Numbered from the stretch's first letter, positions 55,450 through 64,000 are shown. The stretch is 64,000 bases of DNA from Hydrogenovibrio crunogenus (GCF_004786015.1 NZ_CP032096.1:1054001-1118000); one strand, 5' to 3'. Notes: generated by a model from the sequence alone, not told the origin. Program-made: numbers and translations.

Positions 55450-56535
55450 ATGATTAATCCTTCGGAAGTGAAAGATCGTGCTGCGGGTGCGATTATGGGG
55501 GCTTTTATCGGCGATGCCCTTGCAGTTGGCCCTCATTGGTATTACGACCTGACGGAACTGCGTAGAGACTATGGTGATTGGATAGATGAATACACCGATC
55601 CAAAACCGGGTCGATATCATGATGGCTTGAAAGCAGGTCAACTTTCTCAGGCAGGGTTCATCTTGGAACTTATGCTGCATTCTCTGGTCGAAAACAAAGG
55701 CTACGATGAGAAAGATTTTTGCCGCCGAATGGATGAGGAACTTTTTCCTCTGCTTGATGGTACGCCCATAAGCGGACCGGGGAACTATACCAGCCAATCC
55801 ATTCGCGATGCGTGGCGCAAACGGGTTCAGCAAAACTTACCCTGGGGTCAAACGGGCGGGCATGCGGACACAACCGAAGCGATTGAGCGCACCCTTGCTA
55901 TTGCGGTTCGTTATGCATTTCAGCCTGACAAACTGGCCGCGGCTATTACCCAAAATGCTATTTTGACACAGGAGGATGAGACGGTCGTCTCCATGACGGT
56001 TGCCTTTGGCGCTGTATTAGGGCTTGTTGTTGAAGGGAACCGCTTGGATGCGGATATTTCTGCAAAATTGATGAAGCGGGTGAAAAGCGGTGCGTTGCCT
56101 TTTCATGCCGTCACGAATGATGATTTGCAACCTCCGCAAAAAGGGGACCCTGATCCGCCACGCGCTGGGCGTTTTGCTTCGCCTGATGCATTACTTTCAC
56201 CTTCTTATATGGCGGCGGCGGCCTTTGATTCGGATATTCGAATTGATCCGCCTTGGAAAGTCTCTATCGTTTATGGGATGCCATGCGCCATTTACCATCA
56301 ACTGCCTGCCGCTTATTATCTATCTGCTTTATTTCATAATGACTTTGAGTCAGCCGTGCTGCATGCCGTTAACGGCGGTGGTCAAAATCAGGCACGGGCA
56401 ATATTGACCGCAACGCTTACAGGTGCCCAAGTCGGTTTGAGTGGTATCCCTAAGCGATTTCTTGACGGGCTCAATAACGCAGATGAATTGACCCAGTTAG
56501 CTGAAAAATTGGCTTCTGATATCGAGCCAATCTAA
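55450..56535 (+). CDS. ADP-ribosylglycohydrolase family protein with altered metal motifs
   Basis: A 361-residue member of the ADP-ribosylglycohydrolase fold: RAAGAIMGAFIGDALAVGPHWYYDL at the N-terminus and HAVNGGGQNQARAILTATLTGAQVG near the C-terminus. The usual TDDT and GGDxDT metal-ligand motifs are not seen; the second reads GGGQNQA. This resembles the J1-crystallin/SelJ-type branch more than DraG. ADP-ribose removal cannot be assumed. SD AAGGAGTAATT precedes the ATG. Confidence 0.85.
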   Translation: MINPSEVKDRAAGAIMGAFIGDALAVGPHWYYDLTELRRDYGDWIDEYTDPKPGRYHDGLKAGQLSQAGFILELMLHSLVENKGYDEKDFCRRMDEELFPLLDGTPISGPGNYTSQSIRDAWRKRVQQNLPWGQTGGHADTTEAIERTLAIAVRYAFQPDKLAAAITQNAILTQEDETVVSMTVAFGAVLGLVVEGNRLDADISAKLMKRVKSGALPFHAVTNDDLQPPQKGDPDPPRAGRFASPDALLSPSYMAAAAFDSDIRIDPPWKVSIVYGMPCAIYHQLPAAYYLSALFHNDFESAVLHAVNGGGQNQARAILTATLTGAQVGLSGIPKRFLDGLNNADELTQLAEKLASDIEPI

Positions 56536-56696
56536 GCTTAACAAAGCTGGATACGTTAACGTTAATGCTATTTTTAGAGGGATTTTTTAAGATAAAGTGA
56601 CCTTTTTTAAGGATGGTTGACATACGTAATATAGCTCATTTAACATGGCTGTAAGCGTTTGTATTGTGGTTCTTACCGAAACTAGGGAGAAGGAAT

Positions 56697-57302
56697 ATGA
56701 CGAAAGTTCTTGTTTTGTACTACAGCATGTATGGTCACGTTGAAACGATGGCTAAAGCAGTTGCTGAGGGCGCAGGTAGCGTTGAGGGTGTGGCAGTGAC
56801 GATTAAGCGTGTGCCTGAGTTAATGACGGATGAGCAAGCGCAAAAGGCTGGCGTTAAACTTGATCAATCAGCACCAATCGCAACACCGAGCGAGTTAGCC
56901 GATTATGATGCCATCATATTTGGTACCCCGACGCGCTTTGGCAATATGTGTGCGCAGATGCGAAATTTCCTAGATCAGACAGGGGGACTTTGGGCAGGTG
57001 GAAAATTGATAAACAAGGTCGGTAGCGTATTCACCTCCACCGGGACACAGCATGGCGGTCAAGAAACGACCATCACGTCGTTTCACACAAATCTGTTTCA
57101 TTACGGCATGATCGTTGTCGGCGTTCCTTATTCTTGTCAGGAAATGACTAATATGAGTGAAATAACCGGTGGCACACCTTATGGGGCGAGCACTTTAGCT
57201 GGAGGTGACGGTAGCCGACAACCTTCAGAAAATGAAATTAAGATTGCCAAGTGTCAAGGTGTCCATGTAGCGGAAGTCGCGAAGAAACAATCCGCTTCAT
57301 AA
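56697..57302 (+). CDS. wrbA: NAD(P)H:quinone oxidoreductase WrbA
   Basis: A 201-residue flavodoxin-like protein: [107 protein letters not shown], the WrbA FMN-binding loops. It makes two-electron reduction of quinones. ATG at 56697 has a perfect GGAGAAGGA SD; the 5' extension of the frame is discarded. Confidence 0.96.
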   Translation: MTKVLVLYYSMYGHVETMAKAVAEGAGSVEGVAVTIKRVPELMTDEQAQKAGVKLDQSAPIATPSELADYDAIIFGTPTRFGNMCAQMRNFLDQTGGLWAGGKLINKVGSVFTSTGTQHGGQETTITSFHTNLFHYGMIVVGVPYSCQEMTNMSEITGGTPYGASTLAGGDGSRQPSENEIKIAKCQGVHVAEVAKKQSAS

Positions 57303-57318
57303 ATACAATCATTCGAAC

Positions 57319-57346
57319 AATTAGCCGTGGGGCTTCGGTTTTTTTT
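57319..57346 (+). terminator. Possible terminator after wrbA
   Basis: AGCCGTGGGGCTTCGGTTTTTTTT: short stem (AGCC/GGCT) before a long T tract. Confidence 0.55.
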
Positions 57347-57413
57347 TGAGATGTAGGAAAAGGTCACGTTCTTTTTTCAATAAAACATGACAGGCTGGCA
57401 TTGATTATCAATG

Positions 57414-57442
57414 AGCGTTTATTGAGTGTGTCAATAAACGCT
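57414..57442. terminator. Perfect 12-bp hairpin between wrbA and SMP-30-like gene
   Basis: AGCGTTTATTGA / TCAATAAACGCT with a 5-base loop, 18 bases from the stop of the minus-strand gene. No T tract on either side, so it may be a stabilising or processing stem. Confidence 0.5.
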
Positions 57443-57459
57443 TTAAGTTGAACCCGTTT

Positions 57460-58350
57460 TTACAGCGGTAAAATCAACACCTTATCTTCATTAAAGAGCG
57501 GAATCAGTAAGCGGTTACGTTTTGTGTCGACTCCCATATCCGCAGGGGAGTTCAGAAACTCGGCAATGGTTTCGTATTCACCGTTTTTATAGACATCAAT
57601 CGACGAACTTTCCCAGCTAGACATCGCCAAGCTACCATCTGGTAATTTCACCAGACCGTCTAATCGTGCTCCGAATGGTTTCGGCATTTCGGTGATGTGG
57701 CCTTTCTCATCCATTTTAATCATTTTAGCGGTGCTGAAAAACACCACATAAATATCACCATTATCATTCAAAATGCCGTTGGGTCTGCCCATGTTCGGGT
57801 CTTTCAAGATGGTCTCAACTTTGCCATTTTCCCAGACTTTATAGATGGCATCGGTCCCTGAAGATTTAAACCCGGGTTTCATGCCAGTATCGGAGACATA
57901 GACATAATCGCCATTACCCGCCGTGATACCATTTAAGAAGCTGCTGCCTTGAACGTTGATGGAAGGCAGTTGCTTTCCACTTGGCAGTTCAAAGACACGT
58001 ATTTGCGTGATGTCGGCCACAAACAGTTTATTGCCGATAATGGTCATACCTTTTGGGGCATGTAATTGGACGTTGTCACTGGCGCCATCAATCCATTTTA
58101 GATCAATCACTTTGCCCTCAGGACTCAGTTTTGAGATAAACCCATTGTCATCCGCTTCGAACGGACTACCATTAATGTTCGAGACCAAATACACATCTTC
58201 GGCAGCATCATATTCGACCGATTCCGGTGTAGCAAAACCGACATCGCTGACCATGATTCTTGCGCTTTCTTGGTTTGCCATAGCGGTTACAGACCAAAAT
58301 GCGGCCAGTAATACTAAGAGACTGCTTTTAAAGCTTTGGATAGGTTTCAT
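57460..58350 (-). CDS. Exported SMP-30/gluconolactonase-like beta-propeller protein
   Basis: A 296-residue protein with a signal peptide (MKPIQSFKSSLLVLLAAFWSVTAMA) and a six-bladed propeller of the SMP-30/strictosidine synthase-like type: SVEYDAAEDVYLVSNINGSPFEADDNGFISKL, LHAPKGMTIIGNKLFVADI, NGITAGNGDYVYVSDTG, RPNGILNDNGDIYVVFF. Substrate unknown. ATG at 58350 is best spaced from AGGAG; 58353 is an alternative. Periplasmic or surface location. Confidence 0.85.
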   Translation of the reverse strand: MKPIQSFKSSLLVLLAAFWSVTAMANQESARIMVSDVGFATPESVEYDAAEDVYLVSNINGSPFEADDNGFISKLSPEGKVIDLKWIDGASDNVQLHAPKGMTIIGNKLFVADITQIRVFELPSGKQLPSINVQGSSFLNGITAGNGDYVYVSDTGMKPGFKSSGTDAIYKVWENGKVETILKDPNMGRPNGILNDNGDIYVVFFSTAKMIKMDEKGHITEMPKPFGARLDGLVKLPDGSLAMSSWESSSIDVYKNGEYETIAEFLNSPADMGVDTKRNRLLIPLFNEDKVLILPL

Positions 58351-58477
58351 CATCAACTCCTGAAAGATTAATGGATTGTTTTAACTCGGTTACAGCACTT
58401 TTAGAATTATTCTACCATGCTCTCTAGTTATTTATACTGACCAAAGTGGTTTGTTGTTTTATCTTCTATTATTTGTT

Positions 58478-58732
58478 TCAGGGCGTCATTCGGTGATGTT
58501 CGAGTTTGTGGAATGCTATTAATACGATGTTAAAGATAATAAAATCCAGAATAAAATTAAATAACAGGTAAAACGCAGGTTGATAGGCTGACAGGAAGTA
58601 AGGCAAACCAATATCTTGAATCAGGTGAGAGACGATGAGGTAGTTAAGAATAAATAAAGGGATACTAAAAATAATGGCCTTTTTAAGGGCTTCTTTGCCT
58701 GATGAGCGTGCTGGTTTTGCTGAGTGATCCAT
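58478..58732 (-). CDS. Small membrane protein, unknown function
   Basis: An 84-residue protein with two hydrophobic helices (AIIFSIPLFILNYLIVSHLI and FYLLFNFILDFIIFNIVLIAF) and a basic N-terminus. A good SD (AAGGA) precedes the ATG. No family recognised. The 330 bases to the next gene at 59062 are AT-rich and hold no ORF or clear signal. Confidence 0.65.
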   Translation of the reverse strand: MDHSAKPARSSGKEALKKAIIFSIPLFILNYLIVSHLIQDIGLPYFLSAYQPAFYLLFNFILDFIIFNIVLIAFHKLEHHRMTP

Positions 58733-59061
58733 TTATTCGTCCTTATGTTGAGTGTTTAATGGAGAAGCTTTGAACAAACTATCTTAAAGCATATAAAAAG
58801 TTTCTTGTTTGAAAAAGCATGACTGTTGATTTGATTTATTTGATGGTTGGATAAAGAAAAAGTTATTGAAAATCATGATTATTTTTATATTTTTTTTGAA
58901 AAAAAGCATAAGATAATGCAGGTTTATTATTTTGTAGCACTGAATAAGTTAATTGAGGTTAGTATTGATTAGTCATTTTTTTATGGTTTTTTCCGGTTTT
59001 GTGTTGCGGATTATGTATGGAGCGTTTTTCTTTTTTGCTGCTCAGTTAATAAGAGATAAAC

Positions 59062-60711
59062 GTGCGGAATTCTAATAAGTATTCAATTTATAAGGCTGTG
59101 TTTTATGCCAGCTTATTCATCAGTTTTATTTTTGCTAGCCAAGCTCAAGCTAAAGCTCTGAATATTGACTGGCAATTGTTTAGCCTTAATGAAGGCCAAC
59201 AATTTAAACCTGAACCCCCTGAAGCGGAAAATACTTTACAAAAACAAGATGGCATTTCTTTAGTCGGCGGCCATTATCTTTATTCTGGTGAGCTGAGAAT
59301 TGAAAAAGAGGGTTTTTATGTTGTTGACTTTAAAAACACCTCTACGATAGACCAGTTTTCTTTTTATATTTACGACCAGAATAACAAACTGGTTGATCGT
59401 GCCTCAGGCGGGATAGGTAGCAGTGAACCAAATCCATTTTTTCTCCGACATGGTCGCACATTTCATTTAAAAACGGGGCAATATACGCTTCGTGTGGAAG
59501 TGGCTTCACCTTATTTTATCGCCCAGCCTGTTCCTTATGTCAGTACGCTTGCTCATTACCAGCAGGAAATTAAGCTGGGTAATGCCATTGTATTGATTGG
59601 TATTGGTATTTTTCTTTCAATGGGCATTTATTACGGGGCGCTTTCTTTTGCGCGTTCACGTAATACAGAAATTCTGTATGCCATCTTTATCTTTTCAAAC
59701 TTGCTGTTTAATGCCGGTGCGCATTTGATTTTGTCTCAACTGTTTCATTGGCATAACTTTTATCTGACGTCTTTTCCCATTTTGATTTCTAACGTTATTT
59801 ACATACTTTTTGTGATGAAGCTTTTGGAAATTCACCCTATTAAAAACAAAAGGCTGCACACAATGGGCATCATCTCTGTGGCGTTATTGGTTTTATTTGC
59901 CTTATTTGCCATGCTGTTCCCCAATTGGATCAATGAGATGGCGCGTTATGGAGTATGGGTTTTTCTGTTATATGGGTTGGTCGCTGGGGTCACACGATCG
60001 TTGCAAGGCAGTATGGTGGCGCGTTTGTATTTGGTTGCTTTAATGAGTTTTATCGTGCTGGCGAGTATGGCCACTTTGCCAACACAATTGAGTTCAAACA
60101 CCATTTACGTTGAACATTATGGGTTGGCTGCAATCGCCATGGAGGTTATCTTGCTCGCCTTAGTGCTCACCTATCAGGTTGGAAAGTTATATCGTGAGCG
60201 TATGAAAATGCTTTTTAGTCTCGATCAAAGTAATAAGTTGGCACACACGGACGCGGTTACGCAGGTGCCGAATCGTTATGCTTTGGAAGCTGAGTTGGCT
60301 TCTTTCGAACAAGCTTCTTCTTTAACTTACATTGATATGGATAACTTAAAACTGTACAACGACCGCTTTGGACATGCAAAAGGCGATGAGTTATTGAAAA
60401 TGTTTGCCGCTTTAATGAAAAAAGGCCTAGGCGAGAAAGGAAAGATTTATCGAGTGGGAGGGGATGAGTTTGCGGTAATCAGTCAAGATGGCGATACAAA
60501 TAGAGTGCAGACAGTGATAGAAAGCGTGGTTGAGAAGATGCAGCAAATCGGATTCGAGCATGCCGGGGTGAGTGCGGGTGTGGCCTTTATGTATGAGGTG
60601 GCGAATACTTCAGAACTGAAGCATCTAGCTGACATGCGAATGTACGAAAATAAACAACAGCGAAAAAAGCAAAGTTTTCAGCAAAAAGTCAGTGATTCCT
60701 CTTTCATCTAA
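59062..60711 (+). CDS. 7TMR-DISM diguanylate cyclase
   Basis: A 549-residue enzyme: signal peptide (about 1-30), periplasmic 7TMR-DISM sensor domain (about 33-160), seven helices (about 175-375), and a C-terminal GGDEF domain with an intact catalytic GGDEF at residues 466-470 (RVGGDEFAVIS). No RxxD inhibitory site is visible upstream of it. It should make c-di-GMP, the ligand of the two riboswitches in this window. GTG start with AAGAG upstream. Confidence 0.93.
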   Translation: MRNSNKYSIYKAVFYASLFISFIFASQAQAKALNIDWQLFSLNEGQQFKPEPPEAENTLQKQDGISLVGGHYLYSGELRIEKEGFYVVDFKNTSTIDQFSFYIYDQNNKLVDRASGGIGSSEPNPFFLRHGRTFHLKTGQYTLRVEVASPYFIAQPVPYVSTLAHYQQEIKLGNAIVLIGIGIFLSMGIYYGALSFARSRNTEILYAIFIFSNLLFNAGAHLILSQLFHWHNFYLTSFPILISNVIYILFVMKLLEIHPIKNKRLHTMGIISVALLVLFALFAMLFPNWINEMARYGVWVFLLYGLVAGVTRSLQGSMVARLYLVALMSFIVLASMATLPTQLSSNTIYVEHYGLAAIAMEVILLALVLTYQVGKLYRERMKMLFSLDQSNKLAHTDAVTQVPNRYALEAELASFEQASSLTYIDMDNLKLYNDRFGHAKGDELLKMFAALMKKGLGEKGKIYRVGGDEFAVISQDGDTNRVQTVIESVVEKMQQIGFEHAGVSAGVAFMYEVANTSELKHLADMRMYENKQQRKKQSFQQKVSDSSFI

Positions 60712-60717
60712 CGCTTT

Positions 60718-60745
60718 TCAAAAACAGCCAGGCCTGGTTATTTTT
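60718..60745 (+). terminator. CCAGGCCTGG terminator, copy 8
   Basis: Palindrome at 60728-60737 with AAAACAG before and TTATTTTTTAT after, directly behind the GGDEF gene. Confidence 0.8.
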
Positions 60746-60939
60746 TATGTTGGTACGCTGTCAAAAAATATTTACTGGAATTTTTAAATTTTATTTTTGT
60801 AATAAAAACATTGTGTTATGTTTTTGTTGGTAATAATATTTACTTAGAAAAGATTGCTAAGTAAATAATTCAAACTCTGCTTGGTTTAATGTATGAAGTG
60901 AACATTAGGCAGGCAAATAGGATTACCAGGAGAAAGACA

Positions 60940-61380
60940 ATGAAACCGGTTAAAGTCATTGCGCTGTTGTTCAGTTTGCTTGTGTCGTTCCAAGCCAATG
61001 CGGTGCCTGAAATTCCTAACCCACAGTTAAATGATATTGCGATGGTTCAGCCTCATCCAATGTATGGCGCTGTGATTTTTTATAATCCGATTATTTGTCA
61101 ACAAATTGGGCCAGCATGTGGCTTTTTTCGTGCACATGAATATGGCCATGTCGTTCACCATCACCAGTTGATGCCGCCTGGAGCTTTCGCCGCAGCAAGA
61201 GAAGCGGAAGCCGATTGCTGGGCCGCTTCAAATGGTATTCCTCAGGAAATACTGGCAGCCTATTATTTATTTGTAAATGGGGGAAGCAGCTCTAATTTTC
61301 CGGTGTATGGTTCACCACAACAAAGAGCGAACAGAGTCCGCCAATGCGCTATCCAAGCGGGAAAATGGATTGGTCCATAA
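60940..61380 (+). CDS. Small secreted HExxH metallopeptidase-like protein
   Basis: A 146-residue exported protein. Signal peptide MKPVKVIALLFSLLVSFQANA (cut after residue 21), then FRAHEYGHVVHHHQ with HEYGH at residues 66-70 (HExxH zinc motif), and a possible third ligand in AREAEADCWAA (Glu or Asp 88-92). Four cysteines (53, 60, 93, 136) could make two disulfides. ATG at 60940 has AGGAG upstream. Much shorter than known gluzincins, so possibly a minimal or inactive enzyme. Confidence 0.75.
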   Translation: MKPVKVIALLFSLLVSFQANAVPEIPNPQLNDIAMVQPHPMYGAVIFYNPIICQQIGPACGFFRAHEYGHVVHHHQLMPPGAFAAAREAEADCWAASNGIPQEILAAYYLFVNGGSSSNFPVYGSPQQRANRVRQCAIQAGKWIGP

Positions 61381-61533
61381 CGATTTGATAATGACAGCCA
61401 TAGAGTTGTTTTTTATTTTTAAAAATTTAATTTTTAAAGACGAAAGAGTTCCCTTGCTTTAGAATATTTGAAAACTGTCTGACCGGTTAAGGTTTGGGCG
61501 AAGGATTTTTTATTTTAAATTTAGGAGTTTTTT

Positions 61534-61833
61534 GTGGTCGAAAGTTATGAAGATTTACACCAGTTGATTTCATCGGAAATTGAAAATTATTTGGCGCAGC
61601 ATGAGGATGCCACCATTAAATTTGACATTGCAGAGAACGGTTCTTGTACGATGAGTAACACAGAAAACAGTAATAAATTTGTTTTTATGTTTGCGCGTTT
61701 TGGCGAAGAATATAAAGTGGGGTTCGCCCTTTATGAAGGATTTGATCCGAATCCATGTTGGATTGATGATGTCAGTAATGACGGGTTTGATAGCAACTTT
61801 GTGCAAACGTTAATTGTTGAACATTTAATGTAA
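61534..61833 (+). CDS. Small acidic hypothetical protein
   Basis: A 99-residue acidic soluble protein started by GTG with AGGAG upstream. FARFGEEYKVGFALYEGFDPNPCWIDD is the most structured part. No family recognised. A hairpin CCTGCGTGAGCAGG follows at 61861. Confidence 0.6.
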   Translation: MVESYEDLHQLISSEIENYLAQHEDATIKFDIAENGSCTMSNTENSNKFVFMFARFGEEYKVGFALYEGFDPNPCWIDDVSNDGFDSNFVQTLIVEHLM

Positions 61834-61860
61834 AAATCTTTTTGCTTTGATAGCAACAAG

Positions 61861-61880
61861 CCTGCGTGAGCAGGTCATTC
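61861..61880 (+). terminator. Hairpin after acidic hypothetical gene
   Basis: CCTGC-GTGA-GCAGG without a T tract; a weak terminator candidate. Confidence 0.4.
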
Positions 61881-62031
61881 GACTATTTATTTTTCAAATC
61901 AATGAATAATGTGCCGAGCCAATTATTTCAAGTTATAGGCACATTGCTTACTTTCTCTTGTAACCAATAGTATATTCGAATGGAAAAAATCTCTTCCAAC
62001 CCGCCTTTGTCTGTAATACTTAAACCTATCT

Positions 62032-62056
62032 AAAAACCACCAGGCCTGGCCTGTTT
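62032..62056 (+). terminator. CCAGGCCTGG palindrome, copy 9
   Basis: Palindrome at 62040-62049 within CTAAAAACCACCAGGCCTGG then CCTGTTTAG, about 70 bases upstream of parA. Confidence 0.7.
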
Positions 62057-62118
62057 AGCATATTGTCGTTTTGAACAAGCTTCGTCTGAGTGGGTTCTTT
62101 TAATTTTATGGAAGCGTT

Positions 62119-62751
62119 ATGTCGGCACGTATTTTTTCTATTGCCAATCAAAAAGGTGGCACCGGTAAAACCACCTTGAGTATGAATTTTGCCGCGGGTT
62201 TAGTAAAACAAGGTCGCGTTTTGGTCATTGATGCGGACCCGCAAGGGTCGGCCAGTCAGTGGAGTAGTTTGTCTTCGGATGATAAACCGTTTCCGGTCTC
62301 GGTCATTTCAGTCGGAGGGCAGTTGGCGCGCGAGGCGGAACGTTTTGCAAAAGATTATGATTTTATTGTGTTGGACTGTCCACCTACTTTGGAAACAGGG
62401 GTGATGCAATCGGCGTTGCAAGTGTCGGAAGCGGTGTTGATTCCTGTCTTGCCCTCTCCAGTTGATTTATGGGCCAGTATTCGCATTGCGGAAGCCATTG
62501 AGCACGCTAAGCTTCGAAATCGTCAATTGAAGCCGTATATTGTGGTCAACCAACTGGAACCGCGTAGCGCGTTATCAACAGCCATGAAGGAAGCTTTGGA
62601 GGAATTTGATATTCCTGCATTGCAAAGCGGCATTCGCCGTCGTGCGGTGTATCGCAATGCAGCGGTCGATGGTGTGAGTGTTTATTGTATGGGGAAACGC
62701 GGTGAAATGGCCGCCAAAGAAATCGATGATATTATTGAGGAGGTCTTATGA
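62119..62751 (+). CDS. ParA/MinD-family ATPase (McdA-like)
   Basis: A 210-residue deviant Walker A ATPase: KGGTGKTTL at residues 12-20 (signature Lys12, Lys17), Walker A' VLVIDADPQGSASQW, and Walker B-like DFIVLDCPPTLE. Short size fits the orphan ParA group that positions protein cargo, such as carboxysome McdA, rather than a plasmid or chromosome ParA. The next gene overlaps it by four bases and is a small basic protein with a C-terminal Trp, supporting an McdAB-like pair. Confidence 0.88.
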   Translation: MSARIFSIANQKGGTGKTTLSMNFAAGLVKQGRVLVIDADPQGSASQWSSLSSDDKPFPVSVISVGGQLAREAERFAKDYDFIVLDCPPTLETGVMQSALQVSEAVLIPVLPSPVDLWASIRIAEAIEHAKLRNRQLKPYIVVNQLEPRSALSTAMKEALEEFDIPALQSGIRRRAVYRNAAVDGVSVYCMGKRGEMAAKEIDDIIEEVL

Positions 62752-62984
62752 CAACGAAAAACAATGCAACAACTGCGTCTAAGTTAGCCAGCAGCGTGCG
62801 CCGAGCTAAAACACCGGAAACAGAGGAAGAAAAAAAGGACGTTAAAGCGAGTACGCCAGCACGAAAAACACCGGTTAGAAAGCCAGCTGCTAAAAAGCCG
62901 GCCACAAAGAAACCAGATGCACAGAAACCGGAGCAAGAAGAAGCGGTTAAACCCATGGGGTCTAACCGGGTTTGGCCGGATTAA
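62748..62984 (+). CDS. Small basic disordered partner of ParA (McdB-like)
   Basis: A 78-residue Lys/Ala/Pro/Thr-rich protein without hydrophobic core, opening SKLASSVRRAKTPETEEEKK and ending VKPMGSNRVWPD with Trp76 three residues from the end. Invariant C-terminal Trp is a reported trait of proteobacterial McdB proteins. The ATG overlaps the parA stop (ATGA). Assignment as McdB-like is inference; no carboxysome gene is in the window. Confidence 0.7.
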   Translation: MTTKNNATTASKLASSVRRAKTPETEEEKKDVKASTPARKTPVRKPAAKKPATKKPDAQKPEQEEAVKPMGSNRVWPD

Positions 62985-63031
62985 CTTTTTTTTAGTTCAT
63001 GAGTAATTACTAACTACTCATTAAATCACCG

Positions 63032-63072
63032 AACCACCAACCCCTAAGCGTGCTAGGGCGGTGGTTTTTTTA
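63032..63072 (+). terminator. Terminator after ParA/McdB-like pair
   Basis: AACCACC...CCCTA pairs with TAGGG...GGTGGTT, followed by TTTTTTATT. Confidence 0.9.
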
Positions 63073-63197
63073 TTTGACTCTCTGGGGAATAAAGACGGCT
63101 GACTTGTCGAGCTTAATGAGTCAGGTTGTATTAAAATGTTTCCTATCTTATGTTCGACCTTACTTATTAATTAATTGATTAAAGCTGTTAAAACATC

Positions 63198-64000
63198 ATG
63201 CCTAAGCATCTTTCCCCTGAAAAATTATTAGACAACATCCAATCTATTTTACCCATTATCAAGCAAAGCTCTGAAGCATCAGAACGGCTTGGACGTATAC
63301 AAGAAGACGTTTTGGAGGCTCTGTTTGAACACCGAGTGTTTCGCTTGTTTATTCCTGAAAAATTTGACGGAGAAGCCACCGATTTAACCACGGCGTTAAA
63401 AGTGTTTGAGTGTGTGGCCTCTGCAGATGGCGCGACCGGTTGGTTGGTCATGATTGGTGCGGGGGGTGGTTTGTTTTCCGGTTTTCTGGAAGAACAGGCG
63501 GCGCATGACATTTTTTCACCGGAGCGAGCAGTCATTGCCGGGTCGGGTATGCCCAGTGGAGAAGCCATTCCTTTAAAAGATGGGTTTGAGATTTCGGGAA
63601 GGTGGGCTTATGCCAGTGGGTCGGATTATGCCAGCTGGTTTACGGCAAATTGCAAAGTTGCAGGGAGCGATAATGAGATTTTATCCATTGCCGTGCCGGC
63701 CGCTGAAGTGACGGTGCACCACACTTGGGATGTGATTGGCATGAAAGCCACTGGTAGCCATGATTTCAGTATCGATTCGATTGACGTTCCAAAGGCTCAT
63801 ACGTTTTCGTTGGCTAAGCCTCCTTTATTGCAGGACCCGATTTTCTTTTGTCCATTGGAAACCTTAGCCAGTCTGTCTTTTGGCAGTGTGGCCATCGGCA
63901 TTACGCATCATGCCATTGAAGCGTTCATGGGGTTTGCCAAGCAAAAACAGGTTTTCGGTGCTACCGACTCCTTGATGGATAAAGTAGAAATTCAACAGCA
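63198..64000 (+). CDS. Acyl-CoA dehydrogenase-family flavoprotein, N-terminal part (cut by window end)
   Basis: The frame starts at ATG 63198 and remains open to the window end (267 codons). It has the acyl-CoA dehydrogenase N-terminal helical domain (VLEALFEHRVFRLFIPEKFDGE), the flavin region (VFECVASADGATGWLVMIGAG; IAGSGMPSGEAIPLKDGFEISGRWAYASGSDYASWF) and the TWDVIGMKATGSHDFSIDSIDVP loop. The GMKATGSHDFSID pattern is closer to the flavin monooxygenase/HsaA-like or group D members than to beta-oxidation enzymes. Substrate unknown. Confidence 0.88.
   Translation, partial: MPKHLSPEKLLDNIQSILPIIKQSSEASERLGRIQEDVLEALFEHRVFRLFIPEKFDGEATDLTTALKVFECVASADGATGWLVMIGAGGGLFSGFLEEQAAHDIFSPERAVIAGSGMPSGEAIPLKDGFEISGRWAYASGSDYASWFTANCKVAGSDNEILSIAVPAAEVTVHHTWDVIGMKATGSHDFSIDSIDVPKAHTFSLAKPPLLQDPIFFCPLETLASLSFGSVAIGITHHAIEAFMGFAKQKQVFGATDSLMDKVEIQQ

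Noticed and set aside
63188-63568. 126-codon minus-strand ORF near the right end
   Set aside because: Antisense to a clear acyl-CoA dehydrogenase-family frame that stays open to the end of the window.

Overview
The window looks like ordinary chromosome of a gammaproteobacterium that lives by aerobic or chemolithotrophic respiration. The best fit is the Thiomicrospira/Hydrogenovibrio group of sulfur oxidisers. This is inferred from gene content (DsrE-like and rhodanese sulfur proteins, a PetABC bc1 complex, an Mla/Lpt/Kds envelope cluster, a ParA plus small Trp-tailed partner resembling carboxysome-positioning proteins) and from moderate to low G+C. No rRNA or tRNA gene was seen, so the assignment is not proven.

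Layout. 1-6.6 kb: 3' part of a Lon-like protease, a DUF2062 protein, comEC, then lpxK-trm112-kdsB and a small membrane protein. 6.6-9.8 kb: vitamin B12 uptake genes btuB-btuF under a cobalamin riboswitch. 9.8-11.9 kb: DsrE-like, rhodanese and DUF1841 genes. 12.2-14.9 kb: cytochrome b561 and baeS/baeR. 14.9-17.7 kb: prfC between two cyclic-di-GMP-I riboswitches, each followed by a tiny membrane-protein ORF. 17.7-23.4 kb (minus): mgtE, hpf, lptB-lptA-lptC-kdsC-yrbG. 23.4-32.6 kb (plus): a DUF72-like fragment, mlaFEDCB, yadGH-like ABC exporter, ibaG, murA, hisG, hisD. 32.7-37.6 kb: Nif3-like protein, petABC, radA. 37.7-43.8 kb: inositol-phosphatase-like protein, CorB-like protein, YpjD-like protein, ffh, HAD phosphatase, rppH. 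44.2-50.1 kb: pyruvate dehydrogenase genes aceE-aceF-lpdA.

50.4-53.6 kb is the accessory part: six small plus-strand gene cassettes separated by five recognisable attC recombination sites, with no integrase in the window (a CALIN-type cassette cluster). Several cassette products have nuclease-like signatures (PD-(D/E)XK/Mrr-like, HEPN with RNKIVH, a possible His-rich nuclease, a possible UDG-fold protein), so this is the best place to look for an undescribed, perhaps anti-phage, function. One attC site is of a different sequence type from the other four.

53.7-64 kb holds scattered single genes: DUF3820, GNAT acetyltransferase, an unknown membrane-anchored protein, an ADP-ribosylglycohydrolase-family protein with altered metal motifs, WrbA, a secreted beta-propeller protein, a 7TMR-DISM diguanylate cyclase, a small secreted HExxH protein, the ParA/McdB-like pair, and the start of an acyl-CoA dehydrogenase-family gene.

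A palindrome CCAGGCCTGG, flanked by A and T tracts, occurs nine times (one with a single change) between genes across the window and appears to be a lineage-specific terminator element.
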